Source of the DNA: Globomyces pollinis-pini
Lineage: Eukaryota > Chytridiomycota > Chytridiomycetes > Rhizophydiales > Globomycetaceae
Reading direction: 5' to 3'
DNA length: 63,211 nt
NCBI GenBank assembly: GCA_025399215.1
Contig: MU621173.1
Coordinates: 1 to 63,211, forward strand
This document shows positions 46,116 to 58,687 of this stretch, one piece after another (the first letter of the stretch is position 1; each line of letters begins with the position of its first letter). Made by a program: the position numbers and the translations under genes. The notes below the pieces were generated by a model. That model saw only the letters and a program-made list of their open reading frames with translations. It was not told the origin of the DNA and searched no databases.

Positions 46116-47495
46116 TCATTTATTTTTCAACCACCGAACACATTGTCGGGTCACGTCACTGTAGTGAAATGGCTTCATGTTCCTAAAATAGTGGTCACTA
46201 TCTTTCACTAGGCCACCAATGCTAGAACGATCCAACAAAACGTGACATAAAGTACTCATATCAGACACGTTAGACACATAGAAATGTAATAGATATTGAA
46301 GCATTTCCAAAGGAAGGAAACTGGATAGTAAAATCAAACATCTAATTGATTTTAAATCGAATGTAAAATCTACACTGCTCTTGTAACAGAGTGAATGATC
46401 CCAATATATGCTGATTGACTTGTGTGTGAATTCCATGCTATCCAGGACTTCAGATTGGAACACTTCAGAAACCTCAGCATAGGTTGAATCTTCCGAAGAA
46501 TTTAGTATATCTAAAACGACCAAGGTATCATTCCACTCCAATCCAAAGAGCAACTCTTCCAGTATAAGCAACTGAATGTCATCCATATCAATAATCAGAG
46601 TCAACTTCCGAAGAATTTGGATGGTGCTGATTAATTTGTTAATACCAACGGCATTTATATTTGATAATGGTAATGTCAACGTCTGTAACGTTTTATGAGA
46701 CACAAATGCATCTTGCAATTCTTCATTCATTTCGAGACCATCTTTGATATCAAGTACCAGCGTTTCAAGATCTTCATGTTTTGCAATAATTTTGGCCATG
46801 ATTGAAACAGATTCTATTGTTAAATCCTGAAATGAAAAAGTCAATTCTAAAAGGTTACTCTTTTCCAAGAAAATAGATAAAAACTTTTCAAGATGTTGTT
46901 TTTTTGTTGGACAAAATTGACGAATATGTACAGCTTGTAATTGTGGACAATTCATATAGAATTGTCTAAAAGTTTCACAGGTAATGTCATCAAAAAAAGA
47001 TTCATTTACCCATTCAAAAAAACGCAAATGATTTGGTAAATACAATACATCGCGATTTAGAATACCCTTCATATGAATTTCGTTTGTATATGGCAAGATA
47101 GTTGCCAAATTCGCGCAGTTTAAACGATCATTTGAGTACAGGACCATTTCATTCAAGATATTAAAAGTAAGTTTTACCGTTTTTAAATTGATGAATGTGT
47201 GCAAGATTTCAAAAAATTGATAATACGGAAAACTACCGAATAGCTCCAATGTTTCTAATTGATTGTTGTTCTTTAATCCATTGATTAAGCGTAAGCGATC
47301 TTCACTAGTGAATATTCTGGTTGAAAATGGGAATCCAAATTTGACAATTTTCCAACTTTTGGCTGATTCAATAGCTTCATGAGCAGCGTCCTCAACTTTT
47401 TTCAAACTCTCTGCACAGCTATCAGACTGAGTTGCCACTTTCAAATTGAACCAATTTAAAATAGTTGGATGATGTTGCATCATAATAAGAGACAT
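46116..47495 (-). CDS. LRR-like (F-box/LRR type) protein
   Basis: Intronless 459-residue protein. It has irregular leucine-rich segments such as NNNQLETLELFGSFPYYQF, FINLKTVKLTF, CPQLQAVHIRQFCP, LEKSNLLELTFSF, HEDLETLVLDIKD and HKTLQTLTLPLSNINAVGIN, as in RNI-type or F-box LRR solenoids. No F-box is certain at the N-terminus (MSLIMMQHHPTILNWFNLKV). The C-terminus ends DVTRQCVRWLKNK. Function would be protein binding, perhaps as a substrate receptor. No signal peptide. Lack of introns, unlike most genes here, fits a lineage-specific expanded family. Confidence 0.6.
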   Translation of the reverse strand: MSLIMMQHHPTILNWFNLKVATQSDSCAESLKKVEDAAHEAIESAKSWKIVKFGFPFSTRIFTSEDRLRLINGLKNNNQLETLELFGSFPYYQFFEILHTFINLKTVKLTFNILNEMVLYSNDRLNCANLATILPYTNEIHMKGILNRDVLYLPNHLRFFEWVNESFFDDITCETFRQFYMNCPQLQAVHIRQFCPTKKQHLEKFLSIFLEKSNLLELTFSFQDLTIESVSIMAKIIAKHEDLETLVLDIKDGLEMNEELQDAFVSHKTLQTLTLPLSNINAVGINKLISTIQILRKLTLIIDMDDIQLLILEELLFGLEWNDTLVVLDILNSSEDSTYAEVSEVFQSEVLDSMEFTHKSISIYWDHSLCYKSSVDFTFDLKSIRCLILLSSFLPLEMLQYLLHFYVSNVSDMSTLCHVLLDRSSIGGLVKDSDHYFRNMKPFHYSDVTRQCVRWLKNK

Positions 47496-47984
47496 GATGA
47501 TAGCTTTTCAGTCGTCTTCTACTGTGTAATGTTGTGAATCAAAAAAAAATACGCGAGTTGGAGTGGTAAGATGAGCTTTGATACCCATCATCGAGTAGAA
47601 TGGCTTGTTACTAACAAGGGACTACGAGTTGCTAATCAGTACAGTAGCCTATAATCTTATGAAACCCAATTTCGTATGATAAACCATTGACCGTTGATCA
47701 AGCCGATCTAATTACTGACAGGATGTTTTCCTTTATTGCCATACTGAGTCTATTGATTGGTTCCGATAGAAGGAATTACAGTAAGAAGTCTTAGAAATTA
47801 TAATTTTGAGCATTGTGAGGTTGCTTTGACCCTAGTTCAGATTGTCTCAAAACACGCTTTGTTGGCTAATCTGCTCCTTCTAATGCATGAATGGAACCAA
47901 ACTCTTGCTAAACTCTTCTTCATCCTCCCATAACTTCATTCAACACGTTCTTTGCTCTTTTCCACTGTTTTTTTTTCATCCAAA
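47496..47984. other. Divergent spacer upstream of VDAC
   Basis: About 490 bp between divergent starts. A T-rich tract lies just before the VDAC ATG. No exon or RNA gene seen. Confidence 0.4.
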
Positions 47985-48978
47985 ATGCACCCTCCATCCT
48001 ATTCTGATATCGGAAAACCTGCTAATGATCTCCTTGGCAAGGACTACCCAGTTGGTTCCGCAAAGCTTGAAGTAAACACAACTACTCCAAATGGAATCGT
48101 AATCTTGTTTGTTTAACTTTAGAAATTCACTGTGAACGGAAACAAGGATAACAAATCTGGTCATATTGCTTCTGATATCAAGGCCAAATTCACCGATAAA
48201 GCAAAAGGTTTGCTTTTATTGTAAACTAATCCCTCAGGTATTAAATTTACTTCTTCTGATTTCTAGGCCTTGTCTTTACCGAAACCTGGACTACCAACAA
48301 CGTCTTGGGTGCCCAATTAGAACTTACTGACTCCATTGCTCCTGGCCTCAAGTTGGACCTTAATGCTTCTCTGTTACCTGAAAAGGGTACCAAGAATGCC
48401 AAAGCTGGCTTAGAATATAAACAAGAACATGTCTTTACTCGTTCTTCTTTGGATCTTTTCAAAGGACCTACTCTTTATGGAGATGTCGTTATTGGGTACT
48501 GTTTTGTCTGTGTATTTATATTCTAGAAATGAAGGTTTCGTTCTTGGTGCTGATGTTGCATACGATGTCTCTGACGCTAAAGTCACTAAATATGGACTTG
48601 CTGCCGGTTATATTGCACCTTTATTCTCTGTATCCGTGTTAAGGTATTTAACATATACTAAAGTAAAGTGCAAACAAATTCAATGTCTTCACTGCTTCTT
48701 ATCACCAAAAAGTGACTTCTGAAGTTGAAGCTGGTGCCAAGGCCGTTTGGAACAAGGCTGTACCAGACTCTAACGTCGGAATTGAAGTCGGTACCAAGGT
48801 ATTGTTGGACAAGACCACTTTCTTCAAAGCTAAGGTTGACAACCAAGGAAGACTTGGATTGGGTTACACCAACACTTTGAGACCTGGTATTAAAATGGCT
48901 GTTGGTGGTCTCTTTGATACTACTCGTCTCAATGCTGATGTTCACAAGTTGGGTGTACAATTCACTTTTGAAGGTTAA
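47985..48978 (+). CDS. Mitochondrial outer-membrane porin (VDAC)
   Basis: Voltage-dependent anion channel, a 19-strand beta-barrel that lets metabolites cross the outer membrane. ATG 47985: MHPPSYSDIGKPANDLLGKD and YPVGSAKLEVNT, the family start (DIGK.A.DLL.KDY). Strands follow in short exons: TVNGNKDNKSGHIASDIKAK, GLVFTETWTTNNVLGAQLEL, AGLEYKQEHVFTRSSLDLFK, GFVLGADVAYDVSDAKVTKY, EVEAGAKAVWNKAVPDSNVG, KVDNQGRLGLGYTNTLRPGI and KLGVQFTFEG at the end, which keeps the C-terminal beta-signal pattern. Stop at 48976-48978. The intron at 48208-48266 is a two-unit array. Codon use suggests high expression. Confidence 0.95.
48208..48266 (+). other. Two-unit head-to-tail intron array (VDAC)
   Basis: Units 48208-48237 and 48238-48266 (30 and 29 nt), abutting GT...AG. 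Removing both completes a glycine codon in KAKGLVFTETW. Confidence 0.78.
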
Positions 48979-49285
48979 ATAAACAAACTTGTTTCCTTCA
49001 GTACATTTTAAAAGTTTCGTTTGTCTAAAGTGAAATATTATCAAACGGATTAGTTAACAAGAGTTAAAGGTGCGTAAAATAAAATTTTAACAAGTGGGTT
49101 AGTTAACCGTTTTTTGAGTGGATACTAGGCAGTGTCCTACTGGACACCAGTGCAGAAATTAGTATCTACACGTCTCTATATCATTTATGTTATGAGTTGA
49201 TTCAGTTTAAATGTTGTTAAACACGCGATCATATCCACGCTGAAAGTGGGGACACGATGAGGAACCAACTAAAAATCTTTTAGAA
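48979..49285. other. Intergenic between VDAC and the PH-like gene
   Basis: About 300 bp, no feature recognised beyond a short direct repeat (GGATTAGTTAAC near 49047 and GGGTTAGTTAAC near 49095). Confidence 0.4.
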
Positions 49286-51763
49286 ATGGCATTGAAATTT
49301 AGAGTTGGAGGACAAAACAAAAAACCAAATTTTGATTCAAATGCAGCATTAGATAGGATTGAATCAGAAACTGCACTAAATTTGATTGAAGATACACCAG
49401 CGCCAGAGATTGAATCTTGGACTGCAAAATCAAATGCTAGAAAATCTAGATTGAATACCTCCAAATATTTGAATCCTAAATTTGATATATCAGAGTCTGA
49501 AAAAACGCTAATATTCAAAGATGGTTATTTAAATTGGTGTTGTCCAACAATGAGAGTAAGTCAAACAACACGCTAAAGTTTTTAGAAACATGCTGAACCA
49601 ACTACATATTTTTTCGTTTTGAAAAATGGAATATTGACTCAATATCAAAATGAAAATACCGTAATTTTATATAATAGTGAACAATTAGGTCAATGATATT
49701 CCACTGTTGAGCATTACCATATCCAATGCAAGAATAAAATTAAAGCGAGAATCCAATTTGTTGGAACTTCGACCTATTGATGTAAATCCAACCGTTAATT
49801 GTTAGGATGATCAAATACATTTCTTCACTGATAAGGACGATGACTGGGATGAACTTTGTAACTGGGAACGTATCTTGAATGAAATTTCAGAACGATGGGG
49901 TGTATTACAAAAAACCGAAATGGAACATGAGGTTGCAGCAACAAGAAAAACATTGGGAGAGTTATGGGAAATGTGTTCTGATGGAAATGTTCCACCTAAA
50001 TTATTGAAAGTATGTAATTACCTATATTGATAATATTAGAGAATTACTGATATTACAATGGAGATACAAGTCAAGGATGGTTTATTGGGAGATATTCTAG
50101 CCCGACAAGGTACATTATAATTCTTTAATTCAATTAAAACTAGATGAGCTTGTGATTAATGAAATGAAAGACTTGGCTAAACATCACTCCAGTGAATTAT
50201 TAAACGATAAATCAAATTCTGATTCTGATCTACCATCTCTGCTACCCCAAGGATTAACAATAGAGATCGATGATCAACCGAATCCAAATGCCGAAGTTGT
50301 TGAGTTGAAGCAGGATTTAACAAATATGCGTGAAACGTTGAAACAATTATTCCAACTGGATGTTAATGGGACAGATGTTGATATTCAAAAGGTAGTTTCT
50401 ACTTTTTTGCTTATAAATAGAGAATTGAGAAATTAACTTTGGATATTGGAATCATGGATTCAATTATCAGTGATATGGAATATCAAGATGGTATATATTT
50501 TAGTCAAGCTTATTTTCTTTACTAGATATTGAAATCAGAACTACTCCAAAAGGAAAAGTGTATTTCGAAAAAGAATACAAAAAATATTCTGATAATAGTA
50601 TACTCCTCCAAAATAGCCAAAGTGCAACTACGGATAAACCTTCGGCACTTCTATCACCTACCAAGCCTATATCTGAATCAACCATGAATGATAATTCAAA
50701 GCCAGAGAATTTAGAAGTTGTTGTTTCACCAGTTCAAATGGAAATTAAAGAGGTTCCGGTTCCCACCCATGTCAAAAATGATCCTAAAATCCAGGCTGTA
50801 GAGTCACCCAAACCTCGACCTGCAAGTATTTTAATGAAACCATCCACGGTAACACTCATCCCATCTTCAAAAGATTTGATCGATACGACAGCGGATTCTA
50901 ATTCAATTGAGTCCCTTCTATCCGAATTACACGTGGCTGACGGAAGTTCATCACTCGCTAAAGGAATTGCTCGAAAGATTAGAAAAGGTGTATCATTTGC
51001 CGATGTCGAACAGCAATTGGATGCAAATAAACCATCAGAGAGTACTGCAATTAGTGATAGTACCCCAGAAGAACCTAAACGGGGTGCTAGAAACAAAAAT
51101 CGAAATTACACTTTGAATGGTTCTGCACCTATAGACGTTGCGTTAAAGTCTTACGATGTGACAAAATCGCCCGCTACAAATCAAGATATCTTGAGTGGAA
51201 ACCACAACGAGATTGAAAAACCTATGCAACTAGAAGCATCCAAGACTGAGATTCCAAAGCGAATTGATGTGGAAACTCGGCAATCAGTCAGTGTTGAACC
51301 ACCCATGGCATTTAACAGAAATTCAAGGATCGAAGCCCCTCAATCTTTCAATAGAAATAGCTTTGTCAACCCGCAACATATTTCTGGCACTGCATTACCA
51401 CTTCCATCAGCAGATCATGCTCCCCCTCAATCCTTTTCATTTTCACGCCAATCATCAGCATTTAATCAATCACAATCCACTTTTGATCATGTACCTCCCC
51501 AACCATTTGCATTTTCACGCCAATCATCAGCGTTTAACCAATCCCAATCAATGGTTGACCCACCAGCGTCGTTTGAATCTTTCAAAAGAGCCGAAAGTGG
51601 AATTGCACCTACAAGTCAGCCTAATCGTTATTCTATTGGTCAGAATCCCAATTCTCACTCATTAAACAATTCAAGTTCGATTCCAAGATCAGAAACCAAT
51701 CAAAATCACACTACTCAACAATCTGACCCACATTCTGAACAAGACCTTCAAATATCAAATTAG
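49286..51763 (+). CDS. PH-like domain protein with coiled coil and disordered repeat tail
   Basis: ATG 49286 opens MALKFRVGGQNKKPNFDSNA. The part KTLIFKDGYLNWCCPTMR then KHAEPTTYFFVLKNGILTQY looks like the first strands of a PH domain, but the rest of that domain is not clear. The middle is charged and helical (WGVLQKTEMEHEVAATRKTL, ELKQDLTNMRETLKQLFQLD). After KGKVYFEKEYKKYSD comes a Ser/Pro/Gln-rich disordered half with a duplicated segment, twice FSRQSSAFNQSQS, beginning PPQSF and PPQPF. Stop at 51761-51763. I do not recognise the protein; PH plus coiled coil fits a membrane or cortex adaptor. Confidence 0.6.
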
Positions 51764-51918
51764 TTGATTTATTTTATCTTCTGCGCCATAATAAACCTTT
51801 TTATGTTACTTACACATGCTTGAAATTCAAAATGATAGAGAAACTAGTTTCGTACGTTTATTAGTGAAATACTAAGTTAACTTTTTAAATGGCCTAAAAA
51901 TGTTATACAATAGAATAA

Positions 51919-54900
51919 TTACCCAGAGTAAAATCCCTTTTTAGTTTTCCATAGAGATCTTGAAATTCGTTCCTCCTTGACTTTCTCCAACTCAGCATCT
52001 ACGGGACTAATCATTTGTGATAAAAATTGATCACCAAATGATCGAATATTATTTTTATCTTTTAACAGTTCATTTCTTAATTCATTTAATTCTATAACTG
52101 TTTGAGATTTACATTGGTTTGAATAGTTGTAGATTTGATTGTTATACGTTGCTTTGTATTTTGGTTCATAAGTAAAGTTGGTCTATAATCATTAAATTAC
52201 TTTGAATATACTTTAGCATTTAGTTTTACATAGTTTGGAACTCTTAGTTTGCGATTTCGTAATAACTTTATCACATTATCATTATGATTGTCTAAATTCA
52301 AATGATGTCTGATTGATTCTCGATTATCTATCAATTCTGGAACAACTGCTGTTAATAATAGATTTTCTGTTGGTTCAATCTCTTTCATTTTTTTTGGATG
52401 GGTTTCATGAGTGAATTGTTTTGATTCTTGAGTAGTTTTCGATTTTCCATATTGTTTCAAAAAATTGAGTACCATAGATTGAGTAGGAAAGTGTAATGAG
52501 TCATTATTTGGCAATGCATCATAGACTTGTAGTAACTATCGATCAAATATTTAGGAAGTCTACCTTTTGAAGAAATTCAATACAATTGTATGATTCACTG
52601 TTAGCATCCTTCTTAATGTAAGTTCTATTCCATTGGAATATTTCTCGTATATTATGCTTGATCTGTATATGCAACAAGTTTGGAGTAGATAGAGTTCGTA
52701 GTCGATGGTAAGTACTCTCTAGTTGAATGAACATGGTGTCTCCTGATGCATCACTGTTTTGTTAAAGAAAATTTCATTACTTTGGAAGTTGGTGTAATGC
52801 ACCCTCTTCAGTAGCTTCTAATAAAAATATTGCCAATTCTTTATCAAAAATATGATATCCAGTGATGATACTCTACAATAATGAGCACACAAAAATTACC
52901 GATTCATGTTTCTTTATGTCATCAGAAAACGGAAAGGCTTCAAGTTCTCTTTGTTTTATCTCCAAACTTCCATCAATCTCAAATACTTCTGCATTCTTAT
53001 TTGTCACATAATCTAAAATTCGATGAACTTCACTACTATTATCAATCCTAAAAATATTGAGTATATGCTTGAATACGTTGTGACTGCTGCCCAATGAATA
53101 TACGAAGGAGCGAGTATGGAAGAATCCACTAAGGATACCAGTTTCTTTATCGGATGTCGGATATTGATGTGCATTGATAAAGAACTGTTAGATTCTACCC
53201 AATTTCCTTGCTGCATTGAATTGGCTGCTTTGTTTCTTAGTTTTGTAAATGGTAGGATAGGCGTTTCAATAATCAGATCAGTTAGTCCATCAAACAACTC
53301 AGACATATCTAAAAAAATTAAAGTCAATATAAACCATTACCAAAAAAAGCTTGTCCAAATGGATTCTCTGGATTTAAATCTTTTTGAATCACACCGGATT
53401 CCAGAAACTCTGAAATAGATAAATGAAAATGATCTTACTGGTTTCTTCTTCAATCATTTCACTTCGATATTTGAAATCTCGGTCATGTATCTAAAGATCA
53501 AATCAAATAATTGAATACTTCAACAACAAATTTCGATCGCTTGATGGCATCAATAAGTTTAGTTTGATCAAGTAATCCAACTAAAATGACATGGTTAGTA
53601 CCGAATGATAAATTTTCTTGATGATTGACTTCCATAGTACTTGTATGAATGTATGGATCTATAAAGAATCTGAATTTTGAGAAGACTGGTAAACATTGAC
53701 GATCTAGTTCTTGATATGTCACTGGGTTGTTTGGCATTCCGGTGGCATTCAAAATGGTGATAACCATTGGATTTAACCTACTGTTAAAACATACAAATTG
53801 TACCATTGTGCTTGTCCCTCTGAAAGCAAAAAGTCGTCCAATTCCAATTTCATAGTACACTTACTGACATATTCACACTTTTTTGATATTCTATTATTGT
53901 TAATCCAGACCTTGTTTTACTTGGCTGAAATACTCTGTGATTTAAAAAACAACATTCCAAGGTCAAGTGGTACTCTATCGATTGGGTAATGAATATAATC
54001 ACCCTTTCGTCGTTCTGTCAGTGGTTTTTCACCAATTTTTTCAATAGGGATATCATTCTCGCGTTTATTTAGAGATGATTCAAGCTCTAATCGACGCGAA
54101 GGAGAAGAAATTAAAGAGTTTGTTCTAAATTCTGCACTCCAATTTAATGATTTTTCTTCTTTCATCACTGTCACCTCAACCTGTTTCTTCTTTTTTGTTT
54201 TGGTAGATTTGACTGGATTATTTGCGATAATTAGTTGATGCTTTTCTCGTTCCGCTTGTTGTTGCAATACTTTTCGTTTCGTGATAGTTGCTTGTGGCAT
54301 TGCAAAATGATGAGGACTTGGTGGAGTTTTTGGTCTCAAGATTTCCATGGTGTTTGTGAATGAAGATGATCGGCTTCTAATCAATCCATTTCTGAGTGAG
54401 AAACTATCCATGTGTTTTTCGGGGTGATTGTAATGATGGGGGGAAGCACCAGGTGATGATACTCGATTGATTGTCTTTTTGGTCCCAGCTGAACGCTTTC
54501 CTAAAACATAAGGCTGATCTTGAAAAAATAATCATGGATGAATTAAGCAATAAATGATATTAAAGAAAAGTTCAACTGAGTATCATACCATCTTTAGCAC
54601 TATGAACACCCCTTGACAATACAGGGGAAGCCGAACCAGGTCTTCGATTCAATGCGGTATTGGCTGCATTCAGAGCGGTTAAATCAAACTGTGGATTTGA
54701 ATTTGATTTGGAAAACCAACCAGTGTTATCAAATGGTTCAATTTCTACCACAGTTGTATCAATTGATTTTGCTTCTTTAGGTGCTTCAGTTTTGGTAGTG
54801 AACTGTGCTACCTACCACAGTTTAGTACATACCAAGGTAAATAATATATGGAATGCATAAATAACTTGTCGAATAAAATCTCAACGTAGAAGAAGTATCG

Positions 54901-55618
54901 ATAGAGCAAATATTACCTTGACATTTTTACCGGATTTTTTCTTTCTTCCACCAGTATTCGCCAAAGACATAACTGTCTTCACTTTTTCTTCCACCTTTTC
55001 TTTCACTTCGTTCTTTTTCTTCTTCTTTTTCAAATCTTTTTCAATCGATACTACTTGCCATAGGATAAATTCTGATGGTTTTTGGTATAAAGCCGATAAA
55101 AAATCCTATCATAATGTTAATATACTTGCAAAGTCGTTACCTTGGGTTAATGATGATTACAACATTGTACCTAGTTTTAATGTTATTGTAAGAGTACCTG
55201 AATACGTTAGTTTGGTACAAATACCTGTGAGACATTCACGTCATGAGTGATTGAGAAGGTTTGATGTCCATGGGTAAAATTATCTGTCTAAAGGGGATGA
55301 ATAAAATCCAGACTTGCCTTTCCTTCCAGAACTCCACCAATCGAATATGAGATATAATACTTGTGATGATCATGCACTGGTGTAATAATATCATCATCAT
55401 CTTCATCAAAGTCATCATCATCTATTCAATTTATAAACAACGCTAAAATAATTGATACCAAGTAGATTGTAATCAAATGATAAGGTAATTTTTCGTTGAT
55501 GATCGTATGTATTATTTCCACCACTCCATAACAATGCATAGGAATCAAAGAGAGGAGAAAATGCTCGAGATGCATTCGCTTGGGTTCGACATATGGGAGT
55601 ATTTGCACTCATTTGCAA
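51919..55618 (-). CDS. CFAP92/KIAA1257-like flagella-associated protein
   Basis: Large multi-exon gene. Start MQMSANTPICRTQANASRAF at 55618 or the next Met at 55612. Early part: KITLSFDYNLLG, YYISYSIGGVLEGKASLDFI, LWQVVSIEKDLKKKKKNEVK (Lys-rich). Middle: NPQFDLTALNAANTALNRRP with a Ser/Pro-rich linker, then MDSFSLRNGLIRSRSSSFTN. C-terminal half has repeated C2-like features: VPLDLGMLFF, VVEV...HDRDFKYRSEMIEE, NPENPFGQAFFDMSELFDGL, LRTLSTPNLLHIQIKHN, and KTKKGFYSG at the stop (51919-51921). The HDRD and FG.A.FD.SELF pattern fits CFAP92/DUF4550, linked to cilia. Several exon joins are unresolved, so boundaries inside are approximate. Paired with ZMYND10 it supports a flagellated life stage. Confidence 0.5.
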
Positions 55619-55831
55619 ATAAATTATATGACGTAATGATGGTTGATATCATTTTTGTACAAACCCAAACAATACGCGACTGCACCATACATAAAAAGCT
55701 TAAATTTAGTGTTTCTACTCGTAGAAAATGATCAAGTTAGTAAATAATATATTAGAATATAAATGCTCTTTACTTTAAAATCTTTTTATGATGCCATAAT
55801 CAAGTTTTTTTATTAGATGAACGTTAACTGC

Positions 55832-56989
55832 TCATGGGCCTGGTTGGGTGGTGAGAACCAAAGGTTTCAAAATCCTGGATTCCATATGATCAATCAAATG
55901 AACTAATTTATATATCAATAGTCAGTCAAAATACCTGTTTTTTTAACAGATTCACCCCAGCCCTTTTCTTTCCAAGTCTCATCACGTTTATCTTTTCGGT
56001 ATTGTAAAGAACTAGGGTTATAGGAGAAATAGCGTTACGGGTATGCCCACATATGATGAACATAATTTAAGTCTCCAAGTTGGGAGAACCAAGCCCCAAT
56101 TGGTTGAACATGTTGTCGTCTTGCTTCTAATCCAATTCTCCTGATTAAAATTAGTATTATGAATTGTGTATGATAAATCATTTGAATTTCAGATTTTGTT
56201 GTGTTGTCCAGAAATATGGATCCCAGTTGATAGTTCCCAACCATTTATATACTGTTATGAGTAGTTATAAATTATCGGTACTGTAATCAAAAGTTCTGCA
56301 TTAAAAGATGATAAAATTCAAAAACCAATGTAAATGAAGGTGTCATTACCATCCCTGTTCCCATTCCAACATCATCCCTGGTTTCAACAAATAAGAACGT
56401 AATTCATAAATTGAATTCAAATCGTAAGGGGTCGTTGGATTCCAAAACTCGAATTCCAAAACAATTTGAGATTTTCTAGATCGTAACATTGGCTTCAATA
56501 GTTTCTTAAAAGCTTGATTATGCTATTTATCAGGGAATAAAATTGCTTACAGGGTCTTTCTTTAATTGGTCGTGGAACGTATTGAGATCATCATAGGATT
56601 GATATTGCCAAACATGAACTTTAGGTTAATAATCTATATATAAAACCTGCTTGATCTAGTTGACCAACTTGAGTTTCCCAACTTCCGAATAGTTTACAGG
56701 GAAACGAAGGATCAAGAGCAATTCGCTTGTAGTGTTCTTGACTACGGTTAACGAAATTCAGTTACATCAATTCGGTATAGTCATCAAAGGCTTCTGGTTT
56801 AACATCATGAATAACCAGCTCATTGATTGAGTCTTTCTTTGCCATGAATTTATTGTATGATGCATTAAGATCTTCAGCTTTTACATTCCCATGCAAGATT
56901 GAGTTGACAATGTCTTTTGCTGATTGAGTCACTGAAGGTTTAATTGAAAATGCTCGAATCTGAGAATGTCGTCGAAGTATGAAAGACAT
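55832..56989 (-). CDS. NIPSNAP family mitochondrial protein
   Basis: Matrix or outer-membrane-associated protein with two ferredoxin-like (dimeric alpha/beta) repeats, linked in animals to mitophagy. ATG 56987-56989 gives MSFILRRHSQIRAFSIKPSV, a plausible mitochondrial presequence. Then YNKFMAKKDSINELVIHDVK then PEAF, matching LAKKETSNLYKLQFHNVKPE. Later exons carry VGQLDQAVHVWQYQSYDDL, MLRSRKSQIVLEFEFWNPTT, YELRSYLLKPGMMLEWEQGW, RIGLEARRQHVQPIGAWFSQ, LGDLNYVHHMWAY, and HMESRILKPL. Stop TGA at 55832-55834. One intron near 56147-56350 is about 200 nt, much longer than usual here. Confidence 0.9.
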
Positions 56990-57469
56990 GAAAAGCAAGG
57001 GAAGAGTCACGAGTTGGTTTTATCCAAAATGGATTCATTAAGACTCCAAGACTGATGGACTCGTAGTCGAGTATGAAAGATTGATCATGCTTCTGGTGTC
57101 AGTATGAAGAACGTTGGTTACTCGTTTATTGATAAAATACCCAAACACAAGATTAAACTGTTGATCGTTTCTCAATATTATTGATTTATGCTGAATTCTA
57201 ATAGACCCTTTTATGGTCCATTTACTGGCATTCTTTATTGTGGTCTGTTTTCATTTCAATCCATAAACACATATATAACAAGTACCATAATGATTGCACA
57301 AAAAGAATTTGGAGTAACAATATGAAAAATATCTTTAATGTTTCTCAATTTAACAAGAGCGATTTACAATTTACGCGAAATGTAATTTCCAGACTGTTAC
57401 AATCTGTACGCTTACTACTACAACAGAATGTGTCAAATAGATGAAGCATAGGGTTTATTTACAAAAGGA
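56990..57469. other. Intergenic, no gene seen
   Basis: About 480 bp between the NIPSNAP start and the end of the small gene on the same strand. Only unmatched short frames. No RNA gene recognised. Confidence 0.4.
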
Positions 57470-57625
57470 CTATTTGGCTAGATACCATGGTTGTGGTTTA
57501 GCAATAAAGACAAATTTATCTTGAGTGTTGATTTGCTTTTTTACCTGATTGGTATTGACATTGATCAACTTGGATTTGACTTGATTGATAGATTTGAAGT
57601 TAAATATTCTCGAAATTATGGACAT
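57470..57625 (-). CDS. 51-residue protein with basic, presequence-like N-terminus
   Basis: ATG 57623-57625: MSIISRIFNFKSINQVKSKL, then a Lys/Asn/Gln-rich middle and the C-terminal FVFIAKPQPWYLAK. No acidic residue occurs in the first 40 residues, so a mitochondrial targeting segment is likely. Short length, terminal aromatic cluster and a strong TATA box (57662-57669) are typical of a small subunit of a mitochondrial complex, but I cannot match it to a family. An upstream in-frame GTG (57658) is inside the probable leader and not needed. Confidence 0.55.
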   Translation of the reverse strand: MSIISRIFNFKSINQVKSKLINVNTNQVKKQINTQDKFVFIAKPQPWYLAK

Positions 57626-58326
57626 TTGAATTAGAGTAACATTGTGTAGATCGTCCACGTATTTATATAGCCATCAAAACGTTTTGGCGCTTAAGGGTAG
57701 GCTCATTGTGATAGCATCAGACGAGCCTTGGTGGCGATTAAAGTTCATCTGAACTAACGCCTTCAGAGCAGCTGCCAAAATCAGCTGTTGGTGCATGATC
57801 AAGTTTTAGTTTTTACGCGAATTAAAGGTGTTTACATCAATCCATAATTGTTTTTTGCATCGAACAGTGACTCTGATAGTTTTTGTAAATTGAATAAAAC
57901 CGAGTGTTTTAAGTATTTGAGGGCGTTAAAGAATTTTGTTTACATGAAAGAGAAATCGTACGACTGACTTTGGTATCATTACAACAACAAAAATCAAAGA
58001 AATTCTAATAGATGGCATTGTGCTATTAAAAATAGCAAAGGTCAGATTTCCAAGTATTGAAAGTAGGATTTGGCACGCCACAAACTTTGTCCAACAGTTC
58101 TATTGAATCTCATTCTAGTTTGATAAGAATTTATGGGTTCTCATCTCAGATTGCAAGTCAATCTATAGTGATAGAAACTTAACCAGTTGAGTGAATTTAA
58201 ATCACCAACAGCTTCAAGTTGGGTTGGTAAAAACAGCACAGAAGGGAATTGAGTATCCAAAGTGCCATGTGATTGCTATTTTGTATTCCCGTCTCCAATT
58301 CTCATTTTTTGTACAATAAAAATCAA
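57626..58326. other. Divergent spacer, small gene / MAPR gene
   Basis: About 700 bp. It contains the TATA box of the small gene at its left edge. The segment 57680-57800 is less AT-rich than its surroundings, but I cannot fold it into a known RNA class. Confidence 0.4.
57662..57669 (-). promoter_or_regulatory. TATA box of the 51-residue-protein gene
   Basis: TATATAAA on the minus strand, about 40 nt before the ATG at 57625. Confidence 0.6.
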
Positions 58327-58687
58327 ATGACAAAGTCATTCACCCACGAAGAATTGCTCAAATACAACGGCGAGGATGCTAATCAACCAGTATATGTAGC
58401 CATTAAAGGAACTGGTATCATCCACTTCTTAACCTCTAGTTTTCGATGTTTCTCAGAGTCGTGAGACTTATACTCCACCTAAAGGTTACTCTGTTTTTGC
58501 TGGAAAGGAAGCAAACAAGGCATTGGGTAAATCATCATTGAAGGTAGAAGATTGTGTACCAGACTATTCGGACTTGACTCCAGCTGAAGTAATTCACTTA
58601 GTTAATTAACAATAGATGAAAACTTTGGATGACTGGGTAGCCTTTTATACAAAGAAATATCCAGTAGTTGGAGAAGTCAAGAAATAA
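58327..58687 (+). CDS. MAPR/Dap1 cytochrome-b5-like haem-binding protein
   Basis: Membrane-associated progesterone receptor (MAPR) family, whose fungal member Dap1 binds haem and supports sterol P450s. ATG 58327: MTKSFTHEELLKYNGEDANQ. A 25-nt intron inside GT|VFD leads to VFDVSQSRETYTPPKGYSVF then AGKEANKALGKSSLKVED. The conserved Y-x-P-G/K-x-x-Y tyrosine region is present. A 27-nt intron leads to MKTLDDWVAFYTKKYPVVGE, the family's LxxWxxFYxxKYPVVG end. TAA at 58685-58687. It has no N-terminal membrane helix, as in soluble Dap1 and unlike animal PGRMC1. Confidence 0.92.
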
